Below the pieces are notes generated by a model that worked only from the letters and a program-made list of their open reading frames with translations, ran no database searches and was not told the origin of the DNA. This document shows positions 1-5,911 of a DNA stretch of 5,932 bases, piece after piece (the first letter of the stretch is position 1; each line of letters starts with the position of its first letter). The position numbers were made by a program, and so were the translations under genes. The stretch is taken from the NCBI GenBank assembly GCA_014376655.1, contig JACMRC010000561.1, positions 1 to 5,932 on the forward strand. Reading direction: 5' to 3'. This DNA is from Mucilaginibacter sp. Its GTDB lineage: Bacteria > Bacteroidota > Bacteroidia > Sphingobacteriales > Sphingobacteriaceae.

Positions 1-1
1 A

Positions 2-385
2 ACCTATTATATCCCGGGTATTACCAGCATGCAGGCATCTGGATTAGAAGATATACCACTAACCCACCGTGCCATAAGCGAAGGTATTTGGGTTGTAACC
101 GGTACCAAAAAGGACGGCACACTATCGGCCGACCTGCGCTTGGCTATGCAAAGCAATGCTACCGTAGTAGTATATATGGGGATGAAACAATTGGCATCAA
201 TAGCGGCTACTTATGCCGATGCCGGATTTGGCGATACATCGGCAGCTATTATACAGCACGCATCAACAGCAAAGCAAAAATCAGTAAAGGGATTGGTAAA
301 GGACCTGGTTGCGATGGCCGACAGTAAACAATTAACGCACCCCGCTATTATTATAATAGGTGGTGTAACTAATCTGGCTATTTAA
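2..385 (+). CDS. cobA: Uroporphyrinogen-III C-methyltransferase, C-terminal half (5' end outside window)
   Basis: This is the 3' part of a SUMT gene. The enzyme transfers two methyl groups from S-adenosylmethionine to uroporphyrinogen III, giving precorrin-2 for siroheme (the cofactor of assimilatory sulfite and nitrite reductases) or cobalamin. The reading frame is already open at base 2, so the ATG at base 29 is internal; 127 residues are visible out of roughly 250-260 usual for the family. Family landmarks in order are YYIPGITS at the window edge, then IPLTHR, the strand VVTGTKKDG, VVYMGM, an AAIIQHAS segment followed by KQKSVKG, and the closing PAIIIIGGV. The protein ends soon after this last strand, as single-domain CobA-type enzymes do, with no fused extra domain on this side. 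The next gene starts 11 bases downstream on the same strand, suggesting co-transcription. Identification as a SUMT is firm; whether it serves siroheme or B12 cannot be told from this half. Confidence 0.9.
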   Translation, partial: TYYIPGITSMQASGLEDIPLTHRAISEGIWVVTGTKKDGTLSADLRLAMQSNATVVVYMGMKQLASIAATYADAGFGDTSAAIIQHASTAKQKSVKGLVKDLVAMADSKQLTHPAIIIIGGVTNLAI

Positions 386-396
386 AGTGAACGAGT

Positions 397-747
397 ATGA
401 AAATTAGGATTAAAGGCAACTCCCTCCGCTATCGTTTAAGTAAAAGCGATGTTGAGAGATTTACCTCGGTGGGATATTTAGAAGAAGCAACAAACTTTGG
501 CAATCAGCAATTAATATATGCCTTGCAACGCGGGGGGCATAAGGGTTTGGAAGCAACATTTAATGATAATAAAATAACCGTAACAATGCCAGCAACAATG
601 GTTGCAGAATGGGAGCAACCAAACAAAGTTGGTTTCGATGGACAGGATAATAAATTAGCACTGCTGATTGAAAAGGATTTTCAATGCCTTGATAATGTTG
701 CCGAAGACCAGAGCGATAATTACCCTAACCCAGCGGGTGTTTGTTAG
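397..747 (+). CDS. Small conserved Bacteroidota protein, DUF7009-like
   Basis: This gene encodes a 116-residue soluble protein with no signal peptide and no membrane segment. It begins MKIRIKGNSLRYRLSKSDV, followed by a polar region with alternating predicted strands (LIYALQRGG, KITVTMPATM, ALLIEKDFQCL). It ends in an acidic tail with EDQSDNYPNP and a final cysteine. The opening and the SDNYPNP tail resemble the Bacteroidota family called DUF7009. That assignment comes from memory of the family and not from a search, and no biochemical function is known to me. The start is clear because the ATG lies 11 bases after the SUMT stop and the conserved opening begins there. Its position behind a siroheme-pathway gene suggests a role linked to sulfite/nitrite assimilation or tetrapyrrole handling, but this is inference from neighbourhood only. 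Its stop lies three bases from the stop of the opposing regulator gene. Confidence 0.65.
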   Translation: MKIRIKGNSLRYRLSKSDVERFTSVGYLEEATNFGNQQLIYALQRGGHKGLEATFNDNKITVTMPATMVAEWEQPNKVGFDGQDNKLALLIEKDFQCLDNVAEDQSDNYPNPAGVC

Positions 748-750
748 ATA

Positions 751-1620
751 TTATATAAAAATCCGTTTGCCTACGTAGTTTTCCCGGAAATCTTTAGGCG
801 TATAACCTTTCTTGTTTTTAAAGGTGCGGTTAAAATTAGCCATATTATTAAAGCCGCATTTAAAGGCTACTTCGGCAATGGAATGGGTGGTGTCAATCAG
901 CATACGGGTTACGTGGCCTAGCCTTATCTCGTTCAAACTATCAATAAAACTATAGCCGGTACGCTTTTTTATAAAACGGCTAAACGACGCTTCGGGCATA
1001 TTGGCAATTTTAGCTACGTCGGCCAGGGAGATCTGTTGACTAAAGTTGTTGTTCATATACTCGAATACTTTCTCAATGCGCCGACTGTTGTAATTAAACT
1101 GCTCAACAGTAAAAGTAGCGTCAGACAGTAGTTTTATATCCCTTGATATGGACAGGTCATGGATGATTGACAGTAACTCCAGCATCGAATCAAAACCACT
1201 CTTTTTACTTAATCCAATAATACGCGGAGCGATGGCATTTACGGTTGCTTTCGAGAACAACAAGCCCCGTTTAGCATTCTCAAACATATTGCGGATGTTG
1301 ATGAGCTGATTGCGTTTTAAAAAGCGTTCGTCAAGCAGGTCCTTATGGAACTGGATGGTAACTTCTTTAATGTTGCTACTGGTGCAGTTATGTGTAAACC
1401 AGCCATGCGCCAGGTTTTGCCCTACAAAAACTAATTCGTGGTCGTCAATCTCGCCAATATGGTCACCTACAATACGCTGCGCTCCTGTGGCATCCAATAT
1501 TAGGTTAAGTTCCATGTCCTCATGATTATGTAATGGGAAATCAAACTCCTTTTTCTCTCTCGAAAAAATAGTGAAGCAATCATTTTGCGTTAGTGGCGTA
1601 ATTTCTCTTACTATATCCAT
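751..1620 (-). CDS. AraC-family transcriptional regulator with N-terminal cupin domain
   Basis: This is a 289-residue cytoplasmic DNA-binding regulator, a usual length for the family. Residues about 15-95 form a cupin-like sensor domain with HNHEDMELN (His31, His33, Glu38, the HxH...E pattern) and GQNLAHGW. Residues about 183-281 form the double helix-turn-helix AraC domain. Its first helix pair covers ISLADVAKIANMPEASFSRF, and the second carries the family signature SIAEVAFKCGFNNMANFNRTFKNKKGYTP in residues 247-275. The frame is open further upstream to an ATG at 1684-1686, but I chose the ATG at 1618-1620 because the conserved opening MDIVREITPLTQNDCF starts there and the 22 extra residues look like non-coding sequence. 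The gene is divergent from the mannan operon across 327 bases, so it most likely controls that operon in response to a sugar. The ligand is not visible from the sequence. Confidence 0.93.
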   Translation of the reverse strand: MDIVREITPLTQNDCFTIFSREKKEFDFPLHNHEDMELNLILDATGAQRIVGDHIGEIDDHELVFVGQNLAHGWFTHNCTSSNIKEVTIQFHKDLLDERFLKRNQLINIRNMFENAKRGLLFSKATVNAIAPRIIGLSKKSGFDSMLELLSIIHDLSISRDIKLLSDATFTVEQFNYNSRRIEKVFEYMNNNFSQQISLADVAKIANMPEASFSRFIKKRTGYSFIDSLNEIRLGHVTRMLIDTTHSIAEVAFKCGFNNMANFNRTFKNKKGYTPKDFRENYVGKRIFI

Positions 1621-1756
1621 GGTTAAAATAATATCAGGCAATAATTCGCTGTGAAAGCATATTGCCGATGGTTTATAACAATACAATGTTAAAATAAAAT
1701 CAGCCAGATAAAAATAGTTTTATAATATAAGTGCGTGTCATTCATCCCCATTTAGC

Positions 1757-1770
1757 TTAACGGCGGTTAA
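1757..1770. promoter_or_regulatory. Short inverted repeat, possible operator
   Basis: TTAAC-GGCG-GTTAA is a perfect 5-base inverted repeat with a 4-base spacer, about 110 bases upstream of the operon's candidate promoter. A looser relative, TTAACCGATTAA, occurs at 1820-1831. Such symmetric sites could bind a dimeric regulator, but AraC-family proteins more often bind direct repeats, and a 5-base arm in AT-rich DNA can arise by chance. This is a weak candidate. Confidence 0.2.
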
Positions 1771-1878
1771 AACAATATCATGAAATGATTGATTTGTATT
1801 AATAACGATGGAGATATAGTTAACCGATTAATATAAAAAATTGTTAAAATACTATTAATAAAACATCAAGGCTTGCAT

Positions 1879-1886
1879 TAGCTTTG
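1879..1886 (+). promoter_or_regulatory. Candidate Bacteroidota -7 promoter box for the mannan operon
   Basis: TAGCTTTG matches the TAnnTTTG -7 consensus of the Bacteroidota primary sigma factor exactly. It lies 61 bases before the GH26 start codon, which would give a leader of roughly 55 bases. No TTG or TTTG -33 element is found at the expected 17-23 base spacing (that stretch reads TATTAATAAAAC), which would fit a promoter that depends on an activator such as the divergent AraC-type protein. Confidence 0.4.
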
Positions 1887-1947
1887 AGGCATCAATTATA
1901 AACATTGGCCGTAGCACCTGTTGCCGTCAATTTTTTAAAATCATAGT

Positions 1948-2925
1948 ATGAAAAAATTATATACGTTACTGTTTATCTCGCTGGCTATATCCGCGCAAGC
2001 GCAAAAAAAGACAAAGTTCCAATCGCTTAATTACCTGTACAGCGTCACGGGCAAAAAAACGTTAGCAGGTATCCACAACCGCGAGCCTAACGCCACGCCA
2101 GCGGTTTGGACTAATAAGGTCGATTCTGTTTCGGGCCATTTCCCCGGCTTATGGAGCGGAGACTTTTTATTCCAGATGGATAATATCAATAACCGCCAGA
2201 TCATGATAGACGAGGCTGTTCGCCAATGGAACAAAGGTGCGGTGGTAAATATTATGTGGCATGCCTGCAACCCGGCCATGAAAGAGCCTTGCGGCTGGAA
2301 CAAAGAAGGTGTATTAAGCACGTTAACCGACGCTCAATGGAAAGAGATTACAACTGATGGTACCGAGCTAAACAAGATCTGGAAAGGTCGCGTTGACGAG
2401 GTTTGCGTTTACCTGCAGCAACTAAAAGAAAAAGGGGTAGAAGTATTATGGCGCCCAATGCACGAAATGAACCAAAAAGTATTTTGGTGGGGCGGTTGCC
2501 CGGGACCTGAGGGCACCGTAAAGCTATACCAAATGATGCACGACTATATGTTGAAAGAGAAGAAGCTAACCAACCTGATATGGGTTTGGGATATCCAGGA
2601 TTTTAAAAGCCTGGCCGATGATGCCAAAGCCTATAAACCGGCACCCGGTTATTGGGATGTTGCAGCCTTAGATGTTTATGACGGCAGCGGCTACACCGAC
2701 GAAAAATATAAAATTATGCTGGATGCCTGCGAGGGCAAACCAATGGCTATCGGCGAGTGCCAGACCTTTCCAAGCGCGGATATTTTATTGAAGCAACCAA
2801 AATGGGCGTTCTTTATGGTATGGTCCGAGTTAGAGTTTAAACATAACACGCTCGACCAAATCAAGGCCATTCACAATGCACCGAATGTGATTACCTTAGA
2901 TAAAATGCCGGGCTGGAAAAAATAG
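1948..2925 (+). CDS. Secreted GH26 endo-beta-1,4-mannanase
   Basis: This is a 325-residue glycoside hydrolase of family 26, predicted to cut beta-1,4-mannan, glucomannan or galactomannan chains to mannobiose and short oligosaccharides. Residues 1-18 form a signal peptide (MKK, hydrophobic core, cleavage after AQA); there is no lipobox cysteine, so the enzyme should be periplasmic or released. The rest is one catalytic (beta/alpha)8 domain. Landmarks are AGIHNRE near residue 40, PGLWSGDF near 66, NIMWHACNP near 101, the acid/base motif WRPMHEMN (Glu173), IWVWD near 211, and the nucleophile motif AIGE (Glu270). Length and both catalytic glutamates are normal, so the enzyme looks intact. Six cysteines remain in the mature protein, so disulfides are possible. 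It opens a tight operon, with the esterase start 3 bases after its stop. Other mannanase families (GH5, GH113) are less likely given the HEM and GE motif layout. Confidence 0.93.
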   Translation: MKKLYTLLFISLAISAQAQKKTKFQSLNYLYSVTGKKTLAGIHNREPNATPAVWTNKVDSVSGHFPGLWSGDFLFQMDNINNRQIMIDEAVRQWNKGAVVNIMWHACNPAMKEPCGWNKEGVLSTLTDAQWKEITTDGTELNKIWKGRVDEVCVYLQQLKEKGVEVLWRPMHEMNQKVFWWGGCPGPEGTVKLYQMMHDYMLKEKKLTNLIWVWDIQDFKSLADDAKAYKPAPGYWDVAALDVYDGSGYTDEKYKIMLDACEGKPMAIGECQTFPSADILLKQPKWAFFMVWSELEFKHNTLDQIKAIHNAPNVITLDKMPGWKK

Positions 2926-2928
2926 GTT

Positions 2929-4083
2929 ATGATGAAAAAAACTATAGTAAGTCTATCGTTGCTGCTATTTGCAGTTACCGCATCGGCACAAACGTTACCG
3001 GTTAACACCTACAGCATCAAAGGCTGGTGGGGGCCGCCGCCGCCGCCGTTTTCGCCGATGGTTAATGCTGATCATAGCATTACCTTCAGGATAAAAGCTA
3101 AACAAGCCAAAAGCGTTAAGCTTATTTTTGGCGAATGGGCCATTAAGCCGCAAGAGTTAACAGTAGATACGGGCGGCGTTTGGAGCATCACCATCCCGCC
3201 GGTTCAGCCTGATATTTATTCGTATTTATTTAATGTGGATGGCGTGCAGGTGCCGGATATGAATAACCCGGTTATCAAAATCGGTACGCTAATATACCAA
3301 AGCGTGGTTGAAGTGCCCGGCACTCCGGCTCGCTTTGATGAGGTGCAGAATGTGCCACATGGCACGTTGATTACAAAAAGGTATTGGTCGACAGTATTAA
3401 AACGCACCCGTGCCTTTACTGTTTATTTACCGCCTAATTACGAGACTAATCCCACCAAAAAATACCCGGTACTGATATTAAAACACGGCGGTGGCGATGA
3501 TGAAACCAGCTGGACACAACGAGCCGGCAGTGCCGATGTAATAGTGGAAAACCTTATCGCCAAAAAACAGGCAGTACCCATGATCATTGTTATGCCCAAC
3601 GGTTTAACTAATAGCACCTGGGCAGGCGGCAGCACGCCCGAAGCCATGCAACAGTTAGAAAAAGAAATGCTGATTGACATAATGCCTTATGTAGAGAAAA
3701 ACTACCGGGTATTGCCGGGCCGCCAAAACAGGGCCATCACCGGTTTATCAATGGGTGGCGGGCAGGCTTTTGTTATGGGCCTGCGCAACCTGGATAAGTT
3801 TGCCTGGGTGGGCGAGTTTAGCGCGGGCTTATTAAGTGATATTGATTTTAAAATAGACGAAACGTTGCCCGGCCTGGTTAATGCCAAAACACTTAATCCC
3901 AAACTAAAACTGTTATGGATTGGGTGTGGAACAGACGATCCCCGTTACCCCGGCCATCTGGGAATTGAGGACCTACTAAAAAAGCGTGGGATAAAAAACG
4001 AATTTCATGATACCGCCGGCGGGCACGAGTGGAAGGTATGGCGGGTACAGCTTCATGGTTTTATGCAAAAGATCTTTAAATAA
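2929..4083 (+). CDS. Secreted CE1-like esterase with N-terminal E-set/CBM48-like domain
   Basis: This 384-residue alpha/beta-hydrolase is likely to remove ester groups (acetyl or feruloyl) from hemicellulose; beside a mannanase, deacetylation of mannan is the most plausible role, which is inference. Residues 1-20 are a signal peptide with cleavage after ASA. Residues about 27-125 form an E-set/CBM48-type beta sandwich (SITFRIKAKQAKSVKLIFGEW, with strands to about 118), preceded by a proline run GPPPPPFSP. Residues about 145-384 are the esterase D/CE1 domain: TVYLPPNY, LKHGGGDDETSW, IVMPNG, the nucleophile elbow GLSMGG (Ser274), GCGTDDP (probable acid Asp337) and GGHEW (His366). All three triad members are present and the length fits two-domain Bacteroidota esterases of this type. 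Two ATG codons stand in a row at the start, and either could be used. The gene follows the mannanase by 3 bases and precedes the epimerase by 6. Confidence 0.9.
   Translation: MMKKTIVSLSLLLFAVTASAQTLPVNTYSIKGWWGPPPPPFSPMVNADHSITFRIKAKQAKSVKLIFGEWAIKPQELTVDTGGVWSITIPPVQPDIYSYLFNVDGVQVPDMNNPVIKIGTLIYQSVVEVPGTPARFDEVQNVPHGTLITKRYWSTVLKRTRAFTVYLPPNYETNPTKKYPVLILKHGGGDDETSWTQRAGSADVIVENLIAKKQAVPMIIVMPNGLTNSTWAGGSTPEAMQQLEKEMLIDIMPYVEKNYRVLPGRQNRAITGLSMGGGQAFVMGLRNLDKFAWVGEFSAGLLSDIDFKIDETLPGLVNAKTLNPKLKLLWIGCGTDDPRYPGHLGIEDLLKKRGIKNEFHDTAGGHEWKVWRVQLHGFMQKIFK
3034..3048 (+). repeat. (CCG)5 trinucleotide repeat within the esterase gene
   Basis: Five tandem CCG triplets encode Pro36-Pro40 in the linker between the signal peptide and the beta-sandwich domain. 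A change by whole triplets would keep the frame and alter only linker length. It may be nothing more than a proline-rich linker written with one codon. Confidence 0.7.
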
Positions 4084-4494
4084 GCAACAGTGACGGATAC
4101 AGGGCAAGCGACATTACAACAATCTTTTAAAACCGAACTGAATAATATTTTGCAATACTGGCAAACCTTTACTATTGATGCCGTTAACGGTGGTTTTTAT
4201 GGCGAGGTGGGTAATGATAACCAGCCCGTACCCGATGCGGTTAAAGGATCGGTTTTAAACGCGCGGATATTGTGGAGTTTTTCGGCGGCTTATAATTTGG
4301 AGCGGAACGAGGCGTATTTACAAACCGCGCAATGTGCTTTTGCTTACATCAAACAATATTTTATTGATAAAGAATTTGGTGGAGTGTACTGGTCGGTTAC
4401 TGCAACAGGCGAGCCTGCTGACACAAAGAAGCAGATCTACGCGCTGGCTTTTACCATTTATGGTTTAGCAGAATATTATAAAGCAACGCAGGAT

Positions 4495-4497
4495 TAA
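4495..4497 (+). other. Premature in-frame TAA in the epimerase
   Basis: The codon falls between KATQD and KALAIAKSL, both normal family sequence and both in the same frame, so a single substitution (for example CAA or GAA to TAA) explains it; no insertion or deletion is needed. The truncated product would have 135 residues and lack the barrel's second half. The TTG at 4504 is not a convincing restart. Confidence 0.9.
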
Positions 4498-5170
4498 AAG
4501 GCTTTGGCAATAGCTAAATCGCTTTACGAATGCATGGAGCAGCATAGTTTCGACAAAGAAAAAGGCGGCTTTCTCGAAGCATTAACCCAAGACTGGCAAC
4601 CCATCGCCGACCTGCGCCTGAGCGATAAGGATGCCAACGAGAAGAAAACTATGAACACGCATTTACATGTGCTGGAAGCTTATACCAACCTTTACCAGGT
4701 TTGGCCTGATGAGCAATTGGGTGTGCAGATAAGAAACTTGTTAGGATATTTCGAAAACTATATGGTTGATGCAAATAACCATCACCTGGTGCTATTTTTA
4801 GGTGAGGATTGGCAGGCAAGATCCAACACCATATCCTACGGACATGATATCGAAGCCTCGTGGTTATTGTTAGAGGCTGCCGAAGTATTGCAGGATGAAG
4901 CGCTGATAGATCGCACCAAACAATTAGCCATAAAAATTGCCCGCGCGGCTGCCGAAGGCTTAAACAACGACGGCAGCATGAGTTACGGATACGAGCCGTC
5001 GCACAAACAACCCATAGCCGAAAGATATTGGTGGGTGCAAGCCGAAGCGGTGGTAGGTTTTTATAATGCTTACCAGCTAACGGGCGAGCAACAGTTTTTA
5101 AATAAAGCTATCGCGACCTGGAATTATACCCAACAACAAATCATCGACCCACAAAAGGGCGAATGGTTTT

Positions 5171-5173
5171 GGG
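5171..5173 (+). other. Frameshift site in the epimerase (one G missing from a G run)
   Basis: The sequence reads TTTT-GGG-TAG. With four G residues the protein would continue GEWFWGRSADGAL and lead straight into KAGFWKCPYHN, the conserved family end. As written, the frame instead ends at VEALMEL and stops at 5194-5196. The lost tail includes the His of CPYHN, equivalent to the C-terminal catalytic histidine of cellobiose 2-epimerases. Homopolymer length change is a common mutation and also a common sequencing error. Confidence 0.88.
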
Positions 5174-5298
5174 TAGAAGCGCTGATGGAGCTTTAATGCA
5201 GGGCCATGGCAAAGCTGGTTTTTGGAAATGCCCGTACCATAACAGCCATGCATGTATTGAAATGATAAACCGCTTAAACGCATAATCACCAATTATAA

Positions 5299-5868
5299 AT
5301 GAAATTACACTTAATAGACGTCCTTATCCTGCTGGCCTACCTGGTCACCATGATAGTTATTGGTTTTTGGATGCGCAAAAAAGCCGGTCAGAATAAAGAC
5401 AGCTACCTGATGGGTGGCAAATCGCTGCCGTGGTTGATGGCGGTAAGCCGTAATGATTTTAACGTGGGCAACCCTACAGAACGGATCATAATCGGCGCTA
5501 CCCGCAACTGGAGCCGCAATGTTATCCTATGGAACATAGCTGCCGATCCTCAAAATAAACTGCATGCAGATAACGGCGGCTGCGCCGGCTGCCAGGGTGC
5601 TATTACTATTGATGGCGATAAGGTAAATCGCAATTTGGCTTATTATACTATTGGGCATGTGTCGAAATTTGTTCCAGCAAATTCAGTTAGGGTGGAAAGT
5701 TCGTTGCCTGACGGCCTGTCGGACGTAGCCTTTAACACGCCCGAAGGCAAGACCGTTTTGGTGGTTGCCAACAAAGGCAAATCAGCACAAACATTTAAGA
5801 TAGCCTATAAAAATAAAACGGTGACAGCGCAATTAAGTGCCGCGTCGGTTGCTACTTATGTTTGGTAA
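5299..5868 (+). pseudogene. Chimeric remnant: start of a sodium:solute symporter fused to the tail of a GH30 glycosidase
   Basis: This open frame of 189 codons joins pieces of two unrelated genes. Residues 1 to about 46-50 match the start of SSS-family sodium:sugar symporters: IDVLILLAYLVTMIVIGFW is the first membrane helix, followed by RKKAGQNKDSYLMGGKSLPW, a family hallmark leading into helix 2. The remaining ten or more helices are absent. From about residue 55 the sequence is the C-terminal end of a GH30 enzyme: IIIGATRNWSRNVILWN, the NGGCAGCQGAITI stretch, YYTIGHVSKFV, then a terminal beta-sandwich ending VATYVW. The GH30 signal peptide, most of the barrel and both catalytic glutamates are gone. 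The junction is in frame, so a product could be made, but neither activity can survive. It starts 13 bases after the repaired epimerase stop, the place where the mannobiose symporter is expected. A real deletion or an assembly misjoin could both produce this. Confidence 0.87.
5434..5478 (+). other. Breakpoint interval between symporter and GH30 sequence
   Basis: Symporter similarity is clear up to KSLPW (ends at 5433) and GH30 similarity is clear from IIIGATRNW (starts at 5485). The junction lies between, around the codons for LMAVSRNDFNVGNPT. No direct repeat or mobile-element end is obvious at the join, so its mechanism cannot be read from one side. A normal locus would need roughly 1.5 kb more for the symporter and about 1 kb more for the GH30 gene, so at least ~2.5 kb is missing, more if whole genes lay between. 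Confidence 0.7.
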
Positions 5869-5872
5869 ATAG

Positions 5873-5880
5873 TAGATTTG
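5873..5880 (+). promoter_or_regulatory. Candidate Bacteroidota promoter upstream of the last gene
   Basis: TAGATTTG matches the TAnnTTTG -7 consensus. A TTG at 5849-5851, inside the end of the GH30 remnant, stands 21 bases upstream, within the usual spacing for the -33 element. It would start a transcript about 25 bases before the ATG at 5912. If real, the following gene could be expressed independently of the damaged operon. The motif is short, so chance is possible. Confidence 0.35.
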
Positions 5881-5911
5881 TTTAACCAGTATATTCAAGA
5901 CCTGAATTATT

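Larger units (their letters stand above)
1621..1947. other. Divergent intergenic region between the regulator and the mannan operon
   Basis: These 327 AT-rich bases hold no credible gene on either strand. The part next to the regulator (1621-1686) is open in the regulator frame but does not look coding. The visible content is a TAnnTTTG box at 1879-1886 facing the operon, a TTAAC/GTTAA inverted repeat at 1757-1770, a related TTAACCGATTAA at 1820-1831, and two copies of TATTAATAA at 1797-1805 and 1853-1861. It is the natural place for operator sites of the divergent AraC-type protein. I saw no hairpin large enough to suggest a riboswitch or a structured RNA. Confidence 0.6.
4090..5285 (+). pseudogene. 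Mannobiose/cellobiose 2-epimerase, disrupted by a stop codon and a frameshift
   Basis: Family members (AGE/CE fold, (alpha/alpha)6 barrel, cytoplasmic) epimerise the reducing glucose or mannose of beta-1,4 disaccharides; in mannan loci they turn mannobiose into mannosyl-glucose for GH130 phosphorylase. The frame starts at GTG 4090, 6 bases after the esterase stop. It shows NGGFYGE near residue 33, NARILWSFS with the conserved Arg59, and FGGVYW near 96, and is interrupted by TAA at 4495-4497. It then resumes in the same frame with NTHLHVLEAY and SYGHDIEASWLL (catalytic His region) up to GEWFW, where it slips. The -1 alternative frame carries the missing end, KAGFWKCPYHN and IEMINRL, stopping at 5283-5285. 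Restoring one base at GGG (5171-5173) and one sense codon gives 398 residues, the usual family length. The C-terminal catalytic His lies past the frameshift. I judge it non-functional as written; sequencing error is the alternative. Confidence 0.93.

Noticed and set aside
1310..1525. Forward open frame of 71 codons inside the regulator gene
   Set aside because: It is antisense to the cupin domain, rich in Arg and Ser with no family signal, and is explained by codon composition of the opposite strand.
1621..1686. N-terminal extension of the AraC-type regulator to the ATG at 1684-1686
   Set aside because: The 22 extra residues (with two Cys and no family resemblance) precede the typical family opening MDIVREITPL, and a longer start would use up promoter space. 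The ATG at 1618-1620 fits better.
1684..1691. Reverse-strand TAACATTG as a promoter box for the regulator
   Set aside because: It differs from TAnnTTTG at one position and has no -33 partner, which is too weak to list as a feature.
1797..1861. Two copies of TATTAATAA, 56 bases apart, as operator direct repeats
   Set aside because: The motif is short, self-complementary in its core, and made of A and T only in an AT-rich region, so chance is a sufficient explanation.
2031..2321. Reverse-strand open frame inside the mannanase gene
   Set aside because: It lies wholly within a well-supported GH26 gene, and its translation shows no recognisable motif. The same holds for the reverse frames inside the esterase (3216-3407, 3438-3680, 3702-3902).
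4504..5196. A separate gene starting at TTG 4504 and ending at 5196
   Set aside because: Its sequence is the direct continuation, in the same frame, of the epimerase interrupted at 4495-4497, and its end is created by the frameshift at 5171-5173. It is part of one broken gene.
5098..5292. Reverse-strand open frame across the end of the epimerase
   Set aside because: It is antisense to sequence that encodes the conserved epimerase end in the forward direction, and it has no motif of its own.
5434..5478. An insertion-sequence scar as the cause of the symporter/GH30 junction
   Set aside because: No terminal inverted repeat, target-site duplication or transposase fragment is visible around the join.
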